DNA from: SPGG2 sp964194625
GTDB taxonomy: Bacteria > Pseudomonadota > Gammaproteobacteria > Acidiferrobacterales > SPGG2
DNA: 64,000 bases
NCBI GenBank assembly: GCA_964194625.1
Contig: CAXMNC010000230.1
Location: 5,312-69,311 of the forward strand
Reading direction: 5' to 3'
This document shows positions 59,373 to 64,000 of this stretch, piece after piece (position 1 is the first letter of the stretch; each line of letters opens with the position of its first letter). The position numbers and the translations under genes are program-made. The notes under the pieces are model-generated. The model saw only the letters and a program-made list of their open reading frames with translations, was not told where the DNA came from and did no database searches.

Positions 59373-60893
59373 ATGTTTATGCTCGCTGGCAGACACATAA
59401 TCACCGTCACTTTGGTGTGTCTGTTGAATGGCTGCGATGTTTCAGTCGAAAATCGCACGCCTTCTGCGTTCGACAGCACGCCTGAAGACGTGTATCCCCT
59501 TACCGCCCGTGTGAAGCGCGGGTTACTTGTCTATAGCCTGAACACGGATGTGACCGTGGATGGCCGACGGCAGGATATGACTAGTAGCGGTGGCACGATC
59601 TGGCGCTATGACCATGCTGCATCATGTAAGTCAAGCGTGGATTTCTTCTACGACGTCAACTACTACTGGCTGATGCTGTTCTTGCCGACATCAGAACATA
59701 AACGATTTCCATCTTCTGACATCATTCGTGCAGATATTGTACGGCAGCCATCCTCGCTAGCGCTTAGCGGTTCAGATGTCGCAGTTGGCGACACCGTCCA
59801 GTTCAGCGCTACTATCAAAGACGCAGCGGGTTGTGATCTCGGCAGCGCGAACGCGGGGTGGAGCAGTGATGATCCGAATATCGCATCTGTTGATGCAAGC
59901 GGTCTGGTCAGAGGTGAATCATTGGGTTCAACTACGATTCACGCCAGCCCTGCCAGTATCAATGCGAGCGCGCCTGTGATCGTGTATGTACAGGGTAACG
60001 ATCAAATTGCTTTGCAAAATAACATAAGCAATGACAATGCGGTGGTGCTATTGGATGGAAAGCAACCATCGGGTTGTGTGAATGATGACGTGTATAGAGG
60101 TAGTACGGGGGTTGATGTCGACAACGTGTTGCCGAGTAATGGTTGCAGTTCGGAAGTAGTCGTCATGTCGGATGACAACGCCTTGGAAGTCGTTAGTCCC
60201 CTCAGTCTGTGGACGGAAGCCGCAGGTGACCAATTAACAGTCGACCTAAAAGATCCGCTTTCGTTGTCGCTTAGAATCTGGAGCGTGCATGGCGACCACC
60301 AATTGGTGCAGCAAAAGGCGGAGGTAGATCTTATCTGGGCAAATGTAACCTTTGGCGATAGCCATGCCGGCATCATATTTCCGGCCGAGTTTACTGATAA
60401 GACTGGTGACGCTGATCCCGCGAAGAGCTACGCATACTGCAACCTTCACATGGATATTATGCAGGACATTGGCTATGAGCCTGGCAAACTGAACGTCTAC
60501 TATGTGGATCGTGTGCTTCAAACTAGCGCTAACGCAGTTGGTGCCTGGTGCGGGACCTTCGGCATGGGCGGCATCATTCTCATAGAGAACACGGCACCTA
60601 TATCGACACTTGCGCATGAGCTAGGGCACGCCTTATCACTTCAGCATGTCGATGCCGTAGATCTCGATGCGGATGGCAACCCGGATTTTGAGATGTGGAC
60701 GAATGTCATGTTGACGGGTTCGGATCCGGCGATTACTCCAACCTTTACGGAGGGACAGGCATTTCGCGTCAATGTCAACGAAATATCGTTTCTTAATGCG
60801 ATTGGTGTCCGCAGCGGTGTTACGCGAAACTGTGCTGTGGGTGAGCATAATCGCACATGCCCAGCCGTCACCCTCGATTTTCCGAACGACTAG
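59373..60893 (+). CDS. Putative zinc metalloprotease lipoprotein with Ig-like domain
   Basis: A 506-residue lipoprotein (lipobox VCLLNGC). An Ig-like BIG2-type domain is visible near residues 125-210 (LALSGSDVAVGDTVQFSA, then DPNIASVDASGLVRG). The C-terminal part has the zinc site LAHELGHALSLQHVDA (HExxHxxxxxH), the metzincin-type arrangement. Family assignment beyond this is not possible. It is probably a surface-exposed or periplasmic protease. The next gene starts 12 bp after its stop, so the two form an operon. Confidence 0.8.
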   Translation: MFMLAGRHIITVTLVCLLNGCDVSVENRTPSAFDSTPEDVYPLTARVKRGLLVYSLNTDVTVDGRRQDMTSSGGTIWRYDHAASCKSSVDFFYDVNYYWLMLFLPTSEHKRFPSSDIIRADIVRQPSSLALSGSDVAVGDTVQFSATIKDAAGCDLGSANAGWSSDDPNIASVDASGLVRGESLGSTTIHASPASINASAPVIVYVQGNDQIALQNNISNDNAVVLLDGKQPSGCVNDDVYRGSTGVDVDNVLPSNGCSSEVVVMSDDNALEVVSPLSLWTEAAGDQLTVDLKDPLSLSLRIWSVHGDHQLVQQKAEVDLIWANVTFGDSHAGIIFPAEFTDKTGDADPAKSYAYCNLHMDIMQDIGYEPGKLNVYYVDRVLQTSANAVGAWCGTFGMGGIILIENTAPISTLAHELGHALSLQHVDAVDLDADGNPDFEMWTNVMLTGSDPAITPTFTEGQAFRVNVNEISFLNAIGVRSGVTRNCAVGEHNRTCPAVTLDFPND

Positions 60894-60905
60894 GTGCAGG
60901 GGACC

Positions 60906-61412
60906 ATGTTAAACCGCAAACTAATGACAATCGCAATGGCTTGTTGGCTAGTGGGGTTAACAGAGTTGGCGGCTGCAGCGGCCGATGGGCCGGAAGACGC
61001 ACGGCTGGCGATCACAAACTGGATTCGTTGCATTGAGTGCGCAGATGGAGAGTTGGATCGGTTGACCAAATTCGGCCAGGTGATCGTGCCTCATTTGTCT
61101 ACGATGTTGGCCGGTGGCCCAGCCCAATCGGCACGCGAGCATGTGCAACAGCTAAGCATAGTGACCCATGAAAGACTTAACGCGTATGCGAAACAAAATC
61201 AGCACTCACGATTCTCGATGGATAGAGAGGTCTTCCTAAAAATATATTTTGACAATTTTGTCTTTCATTATCGGAGCCGCGCAGCACACGCGCTGGCAGC
61301 GATCGGTGGAGACAGAGCAGAACAAGCACTTGCAGAGGCGCTAGAGACAGCCGCGCATCCCCGCCTCAAGGCGCAACTTCAAAGCCTACTCGAGCAGGTA
61401 AGATCGAACTAA
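60906..61412 (+). CDS. Secreted HEAT-like protein downstream of the metalloprotease
   Basis: A 168-residue protein with an N-terminal signal peptide (LMTIAMACWLVGLTELAAAA). It is helical, and the C-terminus (RAAHALAAIGGDRAEQALAEALE) has the spacing of HEAT/PBS-type repeats. The ATG at 60906 has a GCAGGGGA site and directly follows the protease gene. A role as protease partner or inhibitor is conceivable but unproven. Confidence 0.65.
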   Translation: MLNRKLMTIAMACWLVGLTELAAAAADGPEDARLAITNWIRCIECADGELDRLTKFGQVIVPHLSTMLAGGPAQSAREHVQQLSIVTHERLNAYAKQNQHSRFSMDREVFLKIYFDNFVFHYRSRAAHALAAIGGDRAEQALAEALETAAHPRLKAQLQSLLEQVRSN

Positions 61413-61429
61413 GACACGACTAGGCATCG

Positions 61430-61867
61430 TTATTCGACGATCGCAAAGACTAGTCGATACTGTGCCACGCCTTCGAAGTCAGACAAGAATTTCTTGAACC
61501 TAACTTTGAAATTCGTTTGCTTTCCGGAGCGAATGCTTGCGATGGCGCGTGTAACAGACTGAGCATCGGATTCAGCCGCTACTAGGCGGCCCTTGGGGTC
61601 GAATAGAGCGATACCGATATGACCCTTCACCGCCTTGGGTGTCCTATTCCAGACGATGACCAGCGCTTCGTCGCCGGAAAAGCTAATGCTTTCCAGCTTG
61701 ACGCCCTTATGATCAAGCGCCAGTTCTACTGGCTTGTCGACGATCACCTTGCCGGTATGGGAAATACGACTGAAATTCTTGGGCGCCTCCGCCGCCTTGG
61801 CACTAGGTATTACGAACACGGCAGTAACCGCGAGAACCAAAAACGATAGCAGTGTGTTTTTGATCAT
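61430..61867 (-). CDS. Secreted hypothetical protein
   Basis: A 145-residue exported protein. A signal peptide (LLSFLVLAVTAVFVIPSAKA) is followed by a beta-rich domain (FSRISHTGKVIVDKPVELAL, LVIVWNRTPKAVKGHIGIAL, KVRFKKFLSDFEGVAQYRL). The fold looks like a small beta-sandwich; no family is recognised. The start at 61867 has a GAGGTGA ribosome site. A 16-bp palindrome lies about 55 bp upstream of it. Confidence 0.65.
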   Translation of the reverse strand: MIKNTLLSFLVLAVTAVFVIPSAKAAEAPKNFSRISHTGKVIVDKPVELALDHKGVKLESISFSGDEALVIVWNRTPKAVKGHIGIALFDPKGRLVAAESDAQSVTRAIASIRSGKQTNFKVRFKKFLSDFEGVAQYRLVFAIVE

Positions 61868-62274
61868 TCTATAGTTCACCTCATTGGTAAGGTGCGAACA
61901 CCCCATTAGTTTGATGTTGGATCGGTACTATAGTACCGGAAATTTAATACCGTCAAGGACATGGTGTGTGGCGATGTATTCTTTTTGGTTCTTATAATGT
62001 AGTTGAATTTTTTTTCGGAAAAGGACAGACTGTTTATGCCTGTGGCTTCAATAACAAGGCCGTTATTCGAGGAACACCAAGGAGGATAAGCCATGTACAA
62101 AGCGCCCACCTAGTTTCTTTAGTCTCGCTCCACGTTAACGTATCCGTTCCTGGATCTGCACCGTAACTGACGGTGTCGTTTAAGCGCAATGGAAACGACT
62201 CGGCGGCTGGTGCCTGGCTGCTCGGTACTCAGGCCGGCTTGTCCACAAGGTTATGTCATTCAAGGACGAGGCTT
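61868..62274. other. Intergenic stretch with palindrome and a mini-ORF
   Basis: About 400 bp. It contains a perfect palindrome CGGTACTATAGTACCG (61923-61938) that could be an operator for the adjacent minus-strand gene. An AAGGAGG site is followed by a seven-codon ORF (62093-62113, MYKAPT then TAG) that reads like a leader peptide or a truncated gene start. No full gene is supported. Confidence 0.45.
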
Positions 62275-62658
62275 ATGACTAACTGGCTCTTGTTGTTACT
62301 TGCTGTGCTTGCCGTAGGTGTGTGGTTACTGTGGCCCCGCCGCCAGACTTTGCCAGCGGCGCCACGCCCACAGATGGTCCGACTCACGAGCAAGTATCAC
62401 TGTGTGGCAATTAAGTATCGCGACGGCGCATGTCAGTCGGTAAAGAAACTTGAAGGCATGCGTTTTCTCGCCAAAGAAGCGCCACAATTCCCTCTACCCA
62501 ACTGTGAGGTGCGGCCTTGCCGATGTTCGTATGCGCATTTCGACGATCGACGCGTCTCTGAGCGCCGCACGCCTTATCATTCTGCAATGCTGGCCCCGCA
62601 TATGCAGCAAGACCGTCGTGCCGGTGGTGGGCGCCGACTTGGTGAGGGTCGTGTTTAA
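62275..62658 (+). CDS. Membrane-anchored Cys/Arg-rich conserved protein
   Basis: A 127-residue protein with an N-terminal transmembrane helix (WLLLLLAVLAVGVWLLW). A conserved soluble part follows with KYHCVAIKYRDGACQSVKKL and a Cys cluster CEVRPCRCSYAHF, then DDRRVSERR and QQDRRAGGGRRLGEG at the C-terminus. The DRR/GRR tail resembles the small proteins at 55.6 and 59.0 kb. Similar proteins occur in other gamma- and betaproteobacteria; function is unknown. The ATG at 62275 has a GGACGAGG site. Confidence 0.7.
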   Translation: MTNWLLLLLAVLAVGVWLLWPRRQTLPAAPRPQMVRLTSKYHCVAIKYRDGACQSVKKLEGMRFLAKEAPQFPLPNCEVRPCRCSYAHFDDRRVSERRTPYHSAMLAPHMQQDRRAGGGRRLGEGRV

Positions 62659-62665
62659 TACTGAA

Positions 62666-62696
62666 TAACAGCCGGGCTACGAGTGCCCGGCTGTTA
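62666..62696. terminator. Hairpin between convergent genes
   Basis: TAACAGCCGGGC (62666-62677) pairs with GCCCGGCTGTTA (62685-62696) over a 7-base loop, between convergent stop codons. No strong T-tract follows, so it is a probable rather than certain bidirectional terminator. Confidence 0.7.
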
Positions 62697-62711
62697 GCCA
62701 TGCCTGCCCAT

Positions 62712-63287
62712 TTAGAAAGTTACCGAATTTCGAACCGGGGATACCTGTACTCGCACCCGTATCGAGCTGCCCGGATCAAATGGCATGCGTGTCGTAAATG
62801 ATTCGCCTTGATAGCGATAGGTCACCCAGTACCCGTCTACGCGCTCCTCGGTGTGATATTGATTCACCACACGACAGCGTTCTTCCGTGGCCACCCGTTC
62901 ATAGCTGTGGGCACGGGCCTTGTCCTTTGCCCGACCATGGGCAACGGAGGCGCCGATGAGCGTACCTGCGAGGGTAGCGACATCCTTACCGCGACCATTG
63001 CCGAACTGATGGCCGATAATGCCACCGACGATGCCACCAATGAACACGTTCCTGGCCGCATCGGCGGCATGAATGGGTGCGTCGGAATAGTACACTTCTT
63101 CCTCCCAGCACTCGCGCTCGGGAACTGAAATGCGCACGGTGCGGGTGATGGGCTCGACGTTAATTACCTCGGCCTCGTCGTAGAACGCCCCACGCTTAGC
63201 CTTGTGTCCCTTGTACCCGGCCTCGGCAATTGCGGTACCCATAATGGCCATCCCCAGGACACTGATAACAAGCAGCTTTTTCATCAT
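62712..63287 (-). CDS. Glycine-zipper 2TM domain envelope protein
   Basis: A 191-residue exported protein with a signal peptide (LLVISVLGMAIMGTAIAEAG). The glycine zipper NVFIGGIVGGIIGHQFGNGR then LAGTLIGASVAHGR marks the outer-membrane-associated 2TM family (SlyB/Rick-17kDa-like). A beta-rich C-terminal domain (YHTEERVDGYWVTYRYQGE) is as in relatives. It probably stabilises the envelope. The start codon follows an AGGAG-type site near the right-hand intergenic region. Confidence 0.85.
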   Translation of the reverse strand: MMKKLLVISVLGMAIMGTAIAEAGYKGHKAKRGAFYDEAEVINVEPITRTVRISVPERECWEEEVYYSDAPIHAADAARNVFIGGIVGGIIGHQFGNGRGKDVATLAGTLIGASVAHGRAKDKARAHSYERVATEERCRVVNQYHTEERVDGYWVTYRYQGESFTTRMPFDPGSSIRVRVQVSPVRNSVTF

Positions 63288-63498
63288 GACTCTCCTATTT
63301 GGTTGATCGGGCTCGCCCTATGAGCCCCGGCCCTATCAGCCTATGGCAATCATAGTGTGGGCAGCCTGAACGAAAGCTGAACGAGCTAGAGCGGGAACAA
63401 GGTAGCCGTAGTCTTGTCGACGTGGCGCAAGGTTGATCACGAGCGGAGTGGAAATGACAAACTGGATAGTGGATGATCGCCGTTATTAGTCCGTATAC

Positions 63499-63691
63499 GC
63501 GCCTGTAGCTCAGTTGGGTGAGTGACAGTTGACGCGAAGCGTCAAGGCCAAGCATGCTCGGCCAGGAACGAACGCCGCGAGGGTGCAACCGAGCGGCCGG
63601 GGCCGAGACACGAAGTGTCGAGGCGAGTACCTGCAGTGCGAAGCGCTGCCGGATAAAGCTGGCGGTAGCCGGCTAACAAGTACAGAACAAT
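63499..63691 (+). repeat. tRNA-Arg 5'-half duplicate plus hairpin-rich element
   Basis: GCGCCTGTAGCTCAGTTGG (63499-63517) is an exact copy of the first 19 bases of the complete tRNA-Arg at 63692. Instead of a tRNA body it is followed by about 175 bp of closely packed hairpins with GAA loops, for example GACGCGAAGCGTC, GACACGAAGTGTC and GTGCGAAGCGC. This looks like an insertion or duplication event at the tRNA locus. Confidence 0.7.
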
Positions 63692-63768
63692 GCGCCTGTA
63701 GCTCAGTTGGATAGAGTACCTGGCTTCGAACCAGGTGGTCGGGGGTTCGAGTCCCTCCGGGCGCGCCA
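63692..63768 (+). tRNA. tRNA-Arg (anticodon TCG)
   Basis: A complete 77-base cloverleaf. The acceptor stem is GCGCCTG/CGGGCGC with discriminator G and encoded CCA. The D-arm contains GTAGCTCAGTTGGATAGAG, the anticodon arm CCTGG-CTTCGAA-CCAGG has anticodon TCG, and the T-arm is GGGGG-TTCGAGT-CCCTC. All stems pair. It reads CGA codons. Confidence 0.97.
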
Positions 63769-64000
63769 GTATTACAGAGTGAAACGAAGGTCCGAGAAAA
63801 GTGGAGTGCCCATTCAGGTGTTAATTGCCCATTCAATGGGATAACTCGGGTCGCAGCCCCATTATAGCTTAAGCGTCATTGGCAATCCCTCATTGACTCC
63901 CAACCAAAGTGTCGCTGACAAGGAACGTCCGCTTCCCGACCCGTAGCAGCCACTCACAAATTCGTAGACACGCGGTTTTGCATCAAAATTCCTATGACCG

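Noticed and set aside
63403..63440. Resemblance of AACAAGGTAGCCGTA to the 3' end of 16S rRNA.
   Set aside because: Only about 15 bases match and the sequence then diverges. No rRNA body is present.
1..64000. CRISPR array, complete insertion sequence or integrase.
   Set aside because: No regularly spaced repeats, transposase or recombinase signatures were seen on either strand.

Overview
The window looks like a piece of chromosome from an uncultured gammaproteobacterium of moderate GC content. The family mix supports this: PPK1/PPK2/SixA, GloA/GloB, a HlyU-family protein, YcaQ, CspA-type cold-shock proteins, an ABC-F ATPase, a DUF1127 protein and a GcvA-like LysR regulator. No complete prophage, IS element, CRISPR array or rRNA operon is visible. 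Taxonomy is inferred from gene families only.

Layout. 1-9.8 kb: a cut-off gene, an FAD amine/amino-acid oxidase-type enzyme, a non-pyrrolysine MttB-family methyltransferase, an SDR, an ArsR-SRPBCC pair with a palindromic operator, an HD-GYP protein and a DUF3604 protein. 9.8-13.8 kb: the polyphosphate block ppk2-ppk1 with divergent sixA. 14.2-20.2 kb: envelope and sugar-nucleotide genes and a beheaded 2-oxoacid:ferredoxin oxidoreductase beta gene. 20.2-24.4 kb: a tRNA-Lys remnant, fragments, a 3D-domain lipoprotein, an FHA-degenerate GGDEF protein, an MFS carrier and HlyU. 24.5-28.9 kb: a MotA/MotB-like pair with a TGS GTPase and a divergent membrane protein. 29-35.6 kb: a zinc-ribbon protein, an ABC-F ATPase, an esterase, a formylglutamate amidohydrolase, a cold-shock gene, an RRM protein and three broken genes. 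35.8-38.7 kb: a compact uncharacterised TolQ/ExbD-like proton-channel operon. 38.8-53.9 kb: regulators, DNA repair (YcaQ, Fpg), a second cold-shock gene, PBP7, CNB-rhodanese, rhomboid, glyoxalase, LOG and a PLP decarboxylase. 54-63.3 kb: a CHASE2-Ser/Thr kinase bracketed by two paralogous small membrane proteins, a metalloprotease lipoprotein and secreted proteins. The window ends with tRNA-Arg(TCG) preceded by a duplicated tRNA 5' half.

Two themes stand out. The first is gene decay: at least seven recognisable genes are broken (korB, GYD, peroxiredoxin, CAP, CDGSH, a small secreted protein and a zinc-type Fpg) among intact neighbours. This suggests relaxed selection, for example a host-restricted or small-population lineage, or in part consensus errors. 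The second is ion-driven envelope machinery of unknown purpose: two different MotA/TolQ-type stator pairs, one resembling ZorAB without Zorya effectors and one with a beta-sandwich-like periplasmic domain and an M15-like partner. These, and the kinase flanked by Arg-rich DRR/GRR proteins, are the best candidates for undescribed biology.
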